NCBI GenBank assembly: GCA_016710065.1
Contig: JADJLP010000001.1
Location: 310,001 to 374,000 of the forward strand
DNA length: 64,000 nt
Source of the DNA: Candidatus Ideonella esbjergensis
GTDB taxonomy: Bacteria; Pseudomonadota; Gammaproteobacteria; Burkholderiales; Burkholderiaceae_C
Direction: 5' to 3'
Part shown: positions 51,179-59,150 of the stretch, in pieces
Numbering within the stretch: the first letter of the stretch is position 1
Layout of the letters: every line of letters begins with the position of its first letter
Made by a program: the position numbers and the translations under genes
Notes under the pieces: generated by a model
Seen by the model: only the letters and a program-made list of their open reading frames with translations
What the model was told of the DNA's origin: nothing
The model's database searches: none

Positions 51179-51238
51179 TGGGGCGCTGAACCCCCAGGCA
51201 GAGGATGGCTCAACCCGGGGTGCGCAAGGCCAACGGGG

Positions 51239-52879
51239 TCATGTCACCTCGCCGGCGGCCTGCAGCAGGTGGTTGCCGTACTGCTCGCGCAGCCGCATCT
51301 TCAGCATCTTGCCAGTGGCGCCCAGCGGGATGGCGTCGACGAACACCACGTCGTCGGGTGTCCACCACTTGGCAATCTTGCCTTCGAAGAAGCCCAGCAG
51401 TTCCTCGCGCGTCAGCGTGGCACCGGGCTTTCTGGCCACGATCAGCAGCGGGCGCTCGTCCCACTTGGCATGCTTGGCGGCGATGCAGGCCGCCATGGCC
51501 ACGCCTGGGTGGGCCATGGCGATGTTCTCCAGGTCGATCGAGCCTATCCATTCGCCGCCCGACTTGATCACGTCCTTGCTGCGGTCGGTGATCTGCATGA
51601 AGCCGTCGGCGTCGATGCTGGCCACGTCGCCGGTGGGGAACCAGCCGTCGACCAATGGGTCGCCACCTTCGCCCTTGAGGTATTGCGAGACGATCCACGG
51701 CCCGCGCACCATCAGCTCGCCGCTGGCCTGGCCGTTCCAGGGCAGCTCGGTGCCGTCCTCGGCCACGACCTTCATGTCCACGCCAAACACCGCGCGGCCC
51801 TGCTTGGCCTGCACGGCCAGGCGTTGGTCTTCGGGCAGGTTCAGCTGATGGCCCTTGAGCACGCCGGCCGTGCCCAGCGGACTCAGCTCGGTCATGCCCC
51901 AGGCGTGCAGCACCTGCACCCCGTGGCGCTCCTGAAACGCGCGCAGCATGGCGGGAGGGCAGGCGGCGCCGCCCACGATGGTGCGGCGCATGCTGCTGAA
52001 CTTCAGGTCGTTCGTCTCCACGTGGGCCAGCAGGCCTTGCCACACCGTGGGCACGCCGGCCGAGACGGTGACGCCTTCGGCCTCAAACAGCTCGTGCAGG
52101 CTCTTGCCATCAAGGTGCGGGCCTGGGAGCACCAGGCGCGCGCCCACCATGCAGGCTGCATAGGGCAGGCCCCAGGCATTGACGTGGAACATCGGCACCA
52201 CGGGCAGCACCACGTCGCGCGAAGACAGGTTCAGTGCGTCCGGGCTCACCGAGGCCAGCGTGTGCAACACCGTGGAGCGGTGGCTGTAGAGCACGCCCTT
52301 GGGGTTGCCGGTGGTGCCGCTGGTGTAGCAGAGCGAGGAAGCGGTGTTCTCGTCCAGCAGCGGCCACTCGAAGTGATCGTCCTGCGCAGCCAGCAGGTCT
52401 TCAAAACAGAGCAGGTTGGGGATGCCGGTGCTGGCCGGCATGTGGGCGCGGTCTGTCATCAGCACGTACTGGCGGATGGTCTTGACGCGCGGCGCCACGG
52501 CCTGCACCAGCGGCAGGAAGCTGGCCTCGAAGAACAGCACCTGGTCTTCGGCGTGGTCGGCGATCCAGGTCAACTGGTCGGGGTGCAGACGCGGGTTGAG
52601 CGTGTGCAGCACCGCGCCCGAGCCCGACACGGCGTAGTACAGCTCCATGTGGCGGTGGCCGTTCCAGGCCAGCGTGGCCACGCGCTCGCCGGCCTGCACA
52701 CCCAGTGTGGTGAGCGCATTGGCCAACCGGCGCGAGCGCGCGGCCAGCGCGCGAAAGCTCTGGCGGTGCACGTCGCCCTCCACGCGACGCGACACCACCA
52801 GCTGCTCGCCATGGTGGCGCTCGGCATGGGTCAGCAGGCTGGAGATCAGCAGCGGCAACTGCATCATTTGTCCGTGCAT
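51239..52879 (-). CDS. Acyl-CoA ligase of the 3-(methylthio)propionyl-CoA/medium-chain type
   Basis: 546 residues. MHGQMMQLPLLISSLLTHAERHHG is the opening of a DmdB-like group of fatty acyl-CoA ligases. The motifs CYTSGTTGNPKGV (AMP-binding), GMTELSPLG, WFPTGDVASIDADGF and GATGKMLKMRLRE are all intact. It activates a carboxylic acid with ATP and CoA; substrates in this group range from methylthiopropionate to medium-chain fatty acids. Its start overlaps the end of the upstream hydrolase gene by 16 bp. Confidence 0.9.
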   Translation of the reverse strand: MHGQMMQLPLLISSLLTHAERHHGEQLVVSRRVEGDVHRQSFRALAARSRRLANALTTLGVQAGERVATLAWNGHRHMELYYAVSGSGAVLHTLNPRLHPDQLTWIADHAEDQVLFFEASFLPLVQAVAPRVKTIRQYVLMTDRAHMPASTGIPNLLCFEDLLAAQDDHFEWPLLDENTASSLCYTSGTTGNPKGVLYSHRSTVLHTLASVSPDALNLSSRDVVLPVVPMFHVNAWGLPYAACMVGARLVLPGPHLDGKSLHELFEAEGVTVSAGVPTVWQGLLAHVETNDLKFSSMRRTIVGGAACPPAMLRAFQERHGVQVLHAWGMTELSPLGTAGVLKGHQLNLPEDQRLAVQAKQGRAVFGVDMKVVAEDGTELPWNGQASGELMVRGPWIVSQYLKGEGGDPLVDGWFPTGDVASIDADGFMQITDRSKDVIKSGGEWIGSIDLENIAMAHPGVAMAACIAAKHAKWDERPLLIVARKPGATLTREELLGFFEGKIAKWWTPDDVVFVDAIPLGATGKMLKMRLREQYGNHLLQAAGEVT

Positions 52880-53460
52880 GGGGGTTCCTTCAAAACGGGT
52901 TGTGGCGACAGCGCAATGGCATGGTTGATCAGGGTTTGCGCTGCGGGCCAGGCGCCAAAGCCGGAAGCGGGGTTGAGATGGCCCACCTCGCCCAGGTCGG
53001 CGAGGTGGGCGCCCCAGTCGCGCGCCAGCGCAGTCACGCGCTCATAGCGGCCCAGCGGGTCGTTGCGGCTGGCGGCCACCAGGGCCGGGAAGGGCAGGTG
53101 CGAGCGCGGCACCGGAAACCAGCCGCTCTCACGCAAGGCGTCCAGCGTGGGGTAGCCCTCGGGCATGGGGGTGTCGAAATCGGGCGGCGTGGCCAGCAGC
53201 GCGGCCTGCACCGTGCGGCGCGTTTGCCGCGCCCAGTGCGCCACCATGATGCAGCCGCCGCTGTGGGCCACGATCACGATGGGGCCGGCCACGGACTGCG
53301 CCGCGCGCTCGATGGCGTCCACGCGGGCCTGGCAGTCCAGATCGTCGCGGCCCATGGGCGGCACGCTGAGCACGTCGCTGCGGCCGGCGGCCAGCAAGGT
53401 CTGCCAGTGCTGCGCCACGTGGTCGCGCAGGCCTGGCACGATCAGCAAGGTGGGATGCAT
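52864..53460 (-). CDS. RBBP9/YdeN-type alpha/beta serine hydrolase
   Basis: 198 residues. TLLIVPGLRDHVAQHWQTLL at the start, the nucleophile VAHSGGCIMVAHWA (Ser near 67), NDPLGRYERVTALARDWGAHLADLGEVGHLNPASGFGAW with the catalytic Asp and His are the complete family pattern. Natural substrates are unknown. Its last 16 bases overlap the acyl-CoA ligase start, so the two proteins are translated together and may act on one ester or acid. Confidence 0.9.
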   Translation of the reverse strand: MHPTLLIVPGLRDHVAQHWQTLLAAGRSDVLSVPPMGRDDLDCQARVDAIERAAQSVAGPIVIVAHSGGCIMVAHWARQTRRTVQAALLATPPDFDTPMPEGYPTLDALRESGWFPVPRSHLPFPALVAASRNDPLGRYERVTALARDWGAHLADLGEVGHLNPASGFGAWPAAQTLINHAIALSPQPVLKEPPCTDK

Positions 53461-53551
53461 GGGGTGTTCCTGAGAGCCACCGAGCGCCCTGGTGGCGTTC
53501 GGCGTTCGCGGAGAAGCGGCAGGCGCGCTCCGCCGTCATGCCCACCCCGCC

Positions 53552-53618
53552 GTCATTCCCGCGCAGGCGGGAATCCATGTCGGGGCGTGCAGTGGATTCC
53601 CGCCTTCGCGGGAATGAC
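53552..53618. repeat. Minimal REP pair (head-to-head hairpins)
   Basis: GTCATTCCCGC...GCGGGAATCCATG at 53552-53578 and TGGATTCCCGCC...GCGGGAATGAC at 53593-53618 face each other with only about 14 bp between. It looks like the two ends of the composite repeat without the middle. The rest of the 186-bp gap shows no gene. Confidence 0.88.
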
Positions 53619-53646
53619 GGGTTGGGGAAGCTGTCTTGCTTGCCTT

Positions 53647-54702
53647 TCAGGCGTGCTGCAGGAAGCCACGCTGGCCATGGCGGCGATTCGGGGCCAAGCC
53701 GTTCTTGGCCAGCGTCTCGTCGGCGGTCTTGTAGAACTCGCCGATGCGGTAGATGCGACGCGCCTCCTTACCGTCGGCCACTTCGCGACCAAACTCGCGC
53801 GACATGCGCACCAGCTGCTCGATTTGCCGCACGGTGCTCATCTTGGCCTTGCGGTCCTGCTGCCAGATGTTGTCCTCGATGCCGCATCGCACATGCAGGC
53901 CCATGGCGATGGCCATCATGTTGATGGGCAGCACGTTGAGCATGCTGGTCTCCAGCGTCAGCACCGCGCCATCCGGCACGGCACGCACGAAGTTGGCCAG
54001 GTTGTAGATGTTGGGCTGGTCGAAGCCGCCGCCAATAGCCACCCAGGTGAGGATCAGCGGCACGTTGCACACATTGCGGCGCATCATGCGTTCCACCGTT
54101 TCGAGCTGGGCGATGTTGGCCAGTTGGAAGTGGGTCTGGATTCCGTTGGCCGACAGACGCTTGATGTGCTCTTCCACCCACTCCGGCCCGGCCGGGATGG
54201 TCATCTCGCGGTAGGCACGGTAGTTGGCAGGGTCGGCCAGCGAGGTGCCGGCAATGTCGGCCTCGCACATCTGCTCCACCACATTCATCTGGTTGGAGTT
54301 GATGGCGATGGTGACCTGATCGGGTGTGGGCTTGAGCTCGGCCAGCATGTGGCGCGTGTCGTCGCTGAGCCACTTGGCGGTGGCACCCTCGCCCTCGGGG
54401 GCGAAGGAGATCGAGCCACCCACCTGCAGGATCATGTCGGGCACGGCCTGCTTCAGGCCGGCCAGCAGTTCGTTGAATTTCGACAGACGCTTGCTGCCCT
54501 TGCCGTCGTCTTCACGCACATGCACGTGCAGCACGGTGGCGCCGGCGTTGTAGCAGTCCACCGCCTTCTGCACCTGTTCGGGGATGCTCACGGCGATGTC
54601 TTCTGGAAAGTCAGAGGGCATCCACTCGGGGCCGTAGGGCGCGCAGGTGATGACGAGCTTTTCCTGGTTCTCGGGGAACAGCGATCCGTCTTGAAAATTC
54701 AT
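53647..54702 (-). CDS. BKACE-family enzyme (beta-keto acid cleavage, 3-keto-5-aminohexanoate cleavage type)
   Basis: 351 residues from ATG 54702 (GGAGACACCACC leader). A TIM-barrel zinc enzyme: KLVITCAPYGPEWMP at the start, GATVLHVHVRED (metal-binding His pair), LILTWVAIGGGFDQPN, and HVRCGIEDNIW near the end. BKACE enzymes condense a beta-keto acid with acetyl-CoA to give a CoA ester and acetoacetate; substrates vary widely. It is a single gene in a short minus-strand cluster after the ligase and hydrolase genes, divergent from the 2OG-oxygenase-like gene. Confidence 0.93.
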   Translation of the reverse strand: MNFQDGSLFPENQEKLVITCAPYGPEWMPSDFPEDIAVSIPEQVQKAVDCYNAGATVLHVHVREDDGKGSKRLSKFNELLAGLKQAVPDMILQVGGSISFAPEGEGATAKWLSDDTRHMLAELKPTPDQVTIAINSNQMNVVEQMCEADIAGTSLADPANYRAYREMTIPAGPEWVEEHIKRLSANGIQTHFQLANIAQLETVERMMRRNVCNVPLILTWVAIGGGFDQPNIYNLANFVRAVPDGAVLTLETSMLNVLPINMMAIAMGLHVRCGIEDNIWQQDRKAKMSTVRQIEQLVRMSREFGREVADGKEARRIYRIGEFYKTADETLAKNGLAPNRRHGQRGFLQHA

Positions 54703-54900
54703 GGTGGTGTCTCCAGCGTCGATGGCTATGGGGGCAGTTCGGTTCGTGTGAGGCCGAGTGCGCGGGGCGGCGGATCCGATCGGTGCTGTCAGCACCTACA
54801 GGCCCGTTGCATGCCACGCATTGTTCGCAGTGCGCCTGAGCCCCGATTGGCGCAAGGCGACCCCGACTTATCTGTTCATGCCATTCACGACAATGGCGCC

Positions 54901-55728
54901 ATGCCAGCCAACCCGGTTCACCATGTGTTCGCTGCCGATGTGCATGCGGTGCCCCAGCCCTTCCGCAGCTTTGCGGTGCGCAGCGACGAGCCCTTGCACG
55001 CGATGGAAGCGCGCTCACCCTTTGGCCGGGTGTACCGGTTGCATGCGGGCTTTCTGGGTGCCGATGCGCTTGCCAGCCTGGCGGCCGCAGGCTACGCACA
55101 GGTGCACCTGGAGGTGTTCTCGGACATCGCCTACGCCACCACCACGCTGCAGGCTCTGGCAGCGGCGGCGCCCGGTGTGCACGATCTGGTGGGCCAGATC
55201 GCCAGCGCCTTGCAACTCACCGGCGTGCTGGGGGATGAACCGGCCCCTTACCGGGCCAGCGTGGCCACCCGCATCGACTACCTCGCCGCCCGCGGTGCGG
55301 GCTTTCACAACGATGTGGCCCGCCACTGGTCGCGCTGCCTGTTCTGGTTGCTGGCGCTGGACGTGGTCGACGTGGAGTTCGTGATGCCGCATGCCGGGCT
55401 GCGCTGTGTGCTGGCGCCGGGCGACCTGCTGGTGTTCGACCAGGCCATGTGCCATGGCCTGTGCCGGCCACGCGATGGCGGCCAGGCGCTGGCCGCTTCG
55501 TTCGAAGGCGGCCCGCATGACTGCCAGATGTTCCTGACCGGTGAGTTGTTGCTCAGTGACGCGCAATGGGCCGCGTTGGGCGCGCCCTGGCTGCCGGTGC
55601 AGGCACACGAGCGCCGTGGCGCGCTCGACCTGATGGTGGCCGAGTTCGACGAGCGCAGCGGCACCATCCAGCGCCCGCGCGCCTTGCTGGACAGCATGAA
55701 GCCCAGCACCTGCCACGTGGGCCCCTGA
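54901..55728 (+). CDS. 2-oxoglutarate/Fe(II) oxygenase-like protein
   Basis: 275 residues from ATG 54901; the frame is open far upstream, but that region overlaps other genes in reverse and looks non-coding. GAGFHNDVARHW could supply the His and Asp of the iron site. LAPGDLLVFDQAMCHGLCRPRDGG then gives the distal His and a 2-oxoglutarate-binding Arg, the layout of a double-stranded beta-helix oxygenase. The N-terminal 120 residues are not recognised. Alone between the BKACE gene and msrA. Confidence 0.6.
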   Translation: MPANPVHHVFAADVHAVPQPFRSFAVRSDEPLHAMEARSPFGRVYRLHAGFLGADALASLAAAGYAQVHLEVFSDIAYATTTLQALAAAAPGVHDLVGQIASALQLTGVLGDEPAPYRASVATRIDYLAARGAGFHNDVARHWSRCLFWLLALDVVDVEFVMPHAGLRCVLAPGDLLVFDQAMCHGLCRPRDGGQALAASFEGGPHDCQMFLTGELLLSDAQWAALGAPWLPVQAHERRGALDLMVAEFDERSGTIQRPRALLDSMKPSTCHVGP

Positions 55729-55738
55729 GATCGGCCGC

Positions 55739-56239
55739 TCAGCGCCTGGGCAGTTTCCAGTTCGGACGCGGGTAGTGGCAGGTGTAGCCACCGGGGTTGT
55801 GCACCAGGTAGTCCTGGTGCTCGGGCTCGGCCTGCCAGAACGGCCCGGCCGGGCGCAGCTCGGTGACGACTTGGCCGGGCCACAGCCCCGAGGCCTCCAC
55901 ATCGGCCACCGTGTCCTGGGCCACGCGCTGCTGCTCTGGCGTGGTGAAGAAGATGGCCGAGCGGTACGACGCTCCCCGGTCGTTGCCCTGGCGGAGAGGG
56001 GTGGTGGGGTCGTGGATCTGGAAGAAGAATTCCAGCAGCTCGCGAAAGCCCATCACGGCGGGGTCGAACACCACCTCCAGCGCCTCGGCATGGCTGCCGT
56101 GGTGGTGGTAGGTGGCGTTGGTCACGTCGCCGCCGCTGTAGCCCACGCGGGTGCCGAGCACGCCGGGCAGCTTGCGCACCAGGTCTTGCATGCCCCAGAA
56201 GCATCCACCGGCGAGGATGGCGGTTTCAGTGGTGCTCAT
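55739..56239 (-). CDS. msrA: Peptide methionine sulfoxide reductase A
   Basis: 166 residues. AILAGGCFWGMQDLVRKLPGV contains the catalytic Cys in GCFWG; VGYSGGDVTNATYHHHGSHAEALEVVFDP, FFQIHDPTTPLRQGNDRGASYRSAIF and GPFWQAEPEHQDYL are all standard. It repairs methionine-S-sulfoxide with reductant from thioredoxin. A cytoplasmic form with no signal peptide. Convergent with the oxygenase-like gene (10 bp). Confidence 0.96.
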   Translation of the reverse strand: MSTTETAILAGGCFWGMQDLVRKLPGVLGTRVGYSGGDVTNATYHHHGSHAEALEVVFDPAVMGFRELLEFFFQIHDPTTPLRQGNDRGASYRSAIFFTTPEQQRVAQDTVADVEASGLWPGQVVTELRPAGPFWQAEPEHQDYLVHNPGGYTCHYPRPNWKLPRR

Positions 56240-56297
56240 GCGATGTCCTTTCGATGGATGGGGCGACCAGACACCGGTTGTAGCACTGGCGTGGTGG

Positions 56298-56849
56298 CTA
56301 TCGCAGATCGAGGTCTCTGATCAGCTTGGCCTTGAGCACGCGCTGGCGGGTGTCGTCAGCGGTCTTGTCGCTCCAGCTGAACTGGCTGTCCTGGTCGGTG
56401 GACAGGCCGGCCACCTGCAGCAGGCGTATGTCACCCGCGTTGCCGGCAATGGTCTGCTCCGACACCTGGCCGCGCCAGGCGATGGACAGCTTGTGCGCGC
56501 CGGGCTGCAACTTCAGCCGCACGTACGAGCCGGGGATGGTGTCCACGCTGTGCGTGCCGTCCACCAGTACCGGCACCCGGTAGCGGTAGTCGTCCATGCT
56601 GCGGCGAACCACATAGACCGTGACCGCGTCGGCGGCGGGCGTGAAGGTCTTGGCCTGCAGGTCGGTCTGCAGGTCGGGCACGGGGTGCGGGGTGCAGGTC
56701 TGGGTGCGCTGCTTGGCCTGGCCTCTGCCAAACCAGTAGCACCAGCTGCCGTCTTGCTCGGTGGGTTGCTCCCAGCGCGAGGCGCAGCCGGCCGAGAACA
56801 GCGTAGCCAGGCCCAGGGCCAGGGCGGCGATGCGAACAGTGCGTGTCAT
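56298..56849 (-). CDS. DUF2846-like lipoprotein
   Basis: 183 residues from ATG 56849, whose first four bases overlap the stop of the upstream gene (ATGA), so translation is coupled. A lipoprotein signal ends LFSAGC at about residue 20. The mature part has AVTVYVVRRSMDDYRYRVPVLVDGTHSVDTIPGSYVRLKLQPGAHKLSI, the DUF2846 pattern of small outer-membrane-associated domains. Function unknown. It closes the minus-strand run that starts with the RND adaptor at 63350. Confidence 0.82.
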   Translation of the reverse strand: MTRTVRIAALALGLATLFSAGCASRWEQPTEQDGSWCYWFGRGQAKQRTQTCTPHPVPDLQTDLQAKTFTPAADAVTVYVVRRSMDDYRYRVPVLVDGTHSVDTIPGSYVRLKLQPGAHKLSIAWRGQVSEQTIAGNAGDIRLLQVAGLSTDQDSQFSWSDKTADDTRQRVLKAKLIRDLDLR

Positions 56850-57592
56850 GTCAGGTCTTGGTGTGAGGGTCGAGGGGAGGTGTCGGTGGCTGTGGCGGTG
56901 GCCGCGCCCCAGCCAGCGGGAAATGAGCGCGTCACCATGAGGGCGGACTGCAGGTACAGCGCGTTCAAAAACCGGTGCACCTGGGTGGCTTCGCAGCCGG
57001 CGGCGTCGGCCATGGCCGCCACCGTGGTGGGGGGCCCGCGCAGGCAAGACAGCAGCCGACCCATCACGGGTGTCATGGGCAACTCATCGATGTGCGGCGC
57101 GGGCGCCAGCCGGTACATCGCGCTGCCGGCAATTTCCGGCAGCAGTTCGCGCGTGGGGCCCAGCGTGGCCAGTTGCCAGAGCAAGGGGCCCAGCGGGCCG
57201 CAGCCGGGTGTGCTGCTGACGGGCGTGGCCTCGCACATGGGCATCAAGCGTTCGGCGTGGGAGAACTGCAGGCGTGCCAGCGCTTGTGCCGACAAGGCGG
57301 AAAGATCGACGTTGCATTGCACCCAGCGATCGCGGGGGTAGACCTTGAGCGTCACGGGCTGTCCCTCGTCACACCACAGGTGCAGGGCCACCGTCAGGTT
57401 GTGGCGCACGCTGGCGGCCACGGCGGGCAGCAGGCCGCAGCCCTCGGGGTGGTCGTCAAAGCGCCGCAGGTCGGCCAGGAAGGAGCGGCCCAGCGAACTG
57501 CTGGCGCTGTCATCACCCCCGGTCTGCGGGCGCGAAACCAGGCTTGCAGTCTTGCGCCGAACGGGTGGGGAGGTGGCTGGCATGTATCGCAT
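56846..57592 (-). CDS. Uncharacterised protein, member B of a two-paralog family; attached to the RND operon
   Basis: 248 residues from ATG 57592 (ATG 57583 also possible). The core matches the 21324 gene block by block: LPAVAASVRH, LKVYPRDRWVQCNVDLSALS, GPLGPLLWQLATLGPTRELL, PEIAGSAMYRLAPAPHIDELP, and LNALYLQSALMVTRSFP. A winged-helix-like region lies near the C-terminus (TVAAMADAAGCEATQVHRFL). It lies 8 bp after the TolC gene and overlaps the lipoprotein gene by 4 bp. Its place suggests a role linked to efflux or envelope signalling, which is inference. Confidence 0.75.
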   Translation of the reverse strand: MRYMPATSPPVRRKTASLVSRPQTGGDDSASSSLGRSFLADLRRFDDHPEGCGLLPAVAASVRHNLTVALHLWCDEGQPVTLKVYPRDRWVQCNVDLSALSAQALARLQFSHAERLMPMCEATPVSSTPGCGPLGPLLWQLATLGPTRELLPEIAGSAMYRLAPAPHIDELPMTPVMGRLLSCLRGPPTTVAAMADAAGCEATQVHRFLNALYLQSALMVTRSFPAGWGAATATATDTSPRPSHQDLT

Positions 57593-57600
57593 GGCGGGGG

Positions 57601-58848
57601 TCAGGGCAGGGCTGCCGCGCCCAAGGCGGGCGCCGGCAGCAGGTCTGGGTGCCGCAGTTGCACCCGGGCGCTGGCCTGCAGCGCGTCGATCAGGGCCAGT
57701 TCGGCGGCGGTGCGCGCCTCGCGCGCCTGGCGCTGCACCTGCAGCACGGCGTTGAGCGGCGATTCACCGGCGGCATAGGCCCGGCGTGACAAGGCGGCGG
57801 TTTCGTCGGCCTGTTGCGCCACGCGGGCCAGTTGTGCGTGGGTGTGCACCAGGCCCTGCGCCTGCAGGCGTTCGGCCTGCAGCACTCCCGCTGTCTGGTG
57901 CTCGGCATCTTGCAGGCGGGCGGCGGCCGCTGCGGCCTCGGCTGCGGCGCCCCGCAGGCGGGCGTCACGCTGTGGCCCGCCAAAGGGCCAACTGATGCTC
58001 AGCCCCAGCACGCGCTCTTCGCCACTGCGTTCGCGGGCCAGCCGCAGGCCCAGGGTGGGGTCGGCATGGCGGTCCAGGCTGATGCGGCGCGCGCGCAGCT
58101 GGGCCAGCGCCGCTTCATGGCGGGCCTGGGCCAGCTCAGGGGTGGTGGCGTTTGCAGCCGGCACGGCACTGTCGGCGTCACCCACCGCCGGGGCGGTGGC
58201 AGGCAACGCCACGGTCGCCGTGCCCAGCGCTGGATAGCGCCGCTGCCAATCCGCCCGTGCCAGGCGGGCCCGCAAGGCGGCTGACGCCTGCTCGGCCGCC
58301 AGGCGCTCTTGCTCCAGCTGGGCCTGCAGCCAGTCCAGCCGGGGCGCGTCGCCGGCCGCCACGCGCAGGCGCACCACCTCCAATTGCTGGGCGGCCAGCG
58401 CGGCTTGCGCGTCCATGCCCTGGGCCCGGCGTTCTTCGCGCACCAGGTCGAACCAGGCCTGCAGCAGCGTCAGCGTGGCGTCGCGCCAGGCGCGGTCCCA
58501 GTGGGCCAGCGCCAGGGCTTCGGCGCTGCTGGCGAGCGTGGTGTCCAGGCTGGCCTTGCCGGGCCAGCGCAACGTGCGTTCCAGGCCCAGCTCCTGCTCT
58601 GCCCAGCGCTGGCCTTGGGCCTCGCTGCGCTGCGCCGTGCCGGCGCGGGCCGTCCATTCGTAGGGCGAGTGGCGCAGCCCGCCGGCGGCGGCCAGCTCGG
58701 CCAGGCCTTGCTGCCGGGCGGCCTGGGTCAGCGGTTGGGCCTCCAGCGCGGCCCGCAGGGGCTCGGTAGGGGGCAGGCCGGCCAGCTCCGGCGCGGCCTG
58801 GGTGCCCAGGCTGCTCAGGCTCAGCAGCAGTGGTGCGATGCGCTTCAT
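57601..58848 (-). CDS. TolC-family outer membrane efflux protein
   Basis: 415 residues from ATG 58848, which overlaps the DUF3240 stop (ATGA). Signal peptide 1-18 or so, then two repeats of long coiled-coil helices typical of CzcC/CusC-type channels: RTLRWPGKASLDTTLASSAEALALAHWDRAWRDATL and LRLARERSGEERVLGLSISWPFGGPQRDARL. It completes the tripartite pump with the adaptor and the RND protein upstream. Ala/Gln-rich composition is normal for the family. Confidence 0.9.
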   Translation of the reverse strand: MKRIAPLLLSLSSLGTQAAPELAGLPPTEPLRAALEAQPLTQAARQQGLAELAAAGGLRHSPYEWTARAGTAQRSEAQGQRWAEQELGLERTLRWPGKASLDTTLASSAEALALAHWDRAWRDATLTLLQAWFDLVREERRAQGMDAQAALAAQQLEVVRLRVAAGDAPRLDWLQAQLEQERLAAEQASAALRARLARADWQRRYPALGTATVALPATAPAVGDADSAVPAANATTPELAQARHEAALAQLRARRISLDRHADPTLGLRLARERSGEERVLGLSISWPFGGPQRDARLRGAAAEAAAAAARLQDAEHQTAGVLQAERLQAQGLVHTHAQLARVAQQADETAALSRRAYAAGESPLNAVLQVQRQAREARTAAELALIDALQASARVQLRHPDLLPAPALGAAALP

Positions 58849-59150
58849 ACCAGGCACCCGTGCGCTTCCACCGGGATGATGCGGTAGCCGATGGAGGGGT
58901 TGGGGCAGGCCTGCTTCAGGGCCGCCAGCACCAGGTCCACGCGTTCGCGCGCCAGCGAGAGGCGCACATCGCAGCGCTTGGCACGGCCGCGGATCTGCTC
59001 CATCACGGTGGGCAGCTCCACGTCAGGGCCAAAGGCCTCGGTGTGGACCACCGAGAAGCCATCGGTCCAGTCGGGATGGGCCAGCAGGACGTCGAGCACT
59101 TCGTCCTCAAGCGCCAATGGCAGGTTCAGTGTGAGCAGGCAATGCGTCAT
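58845..59150 (-). CDS. DUF3240 family protein
   Basis: 101 residues from ATG 59150; the 5' end overlaps the RND gene by 44 bp and its stop overlaps the tolC-like start by 4 bp. CLLTLNLPLALEDEVLDVLLAHPDW and GFSVVHTEAFGP match a small ferredoxin-like (PII-like) fold family commonly found downstream of heavy-metal RND genes. It may sense or chaperone the metal. Confidence 0.88.
   Translation of the reverse strand: MTHCLLTLNLPLALEDEVLDVLLAHPDWTDGFSVVHTEAFGPDVELPTVMEQIRGRAKRCDVRLSLARERVDLVLAALKQACPNPSIGYRIIPVEAHGCLV

Noticed and set aside
52900..54900. A long upstream extension of the 54901 gene reading through 2 kb
   Set aside because: It runs antisense to the hydrolase and BKACE genes; only the part after ATG 54901 looks like a protein.
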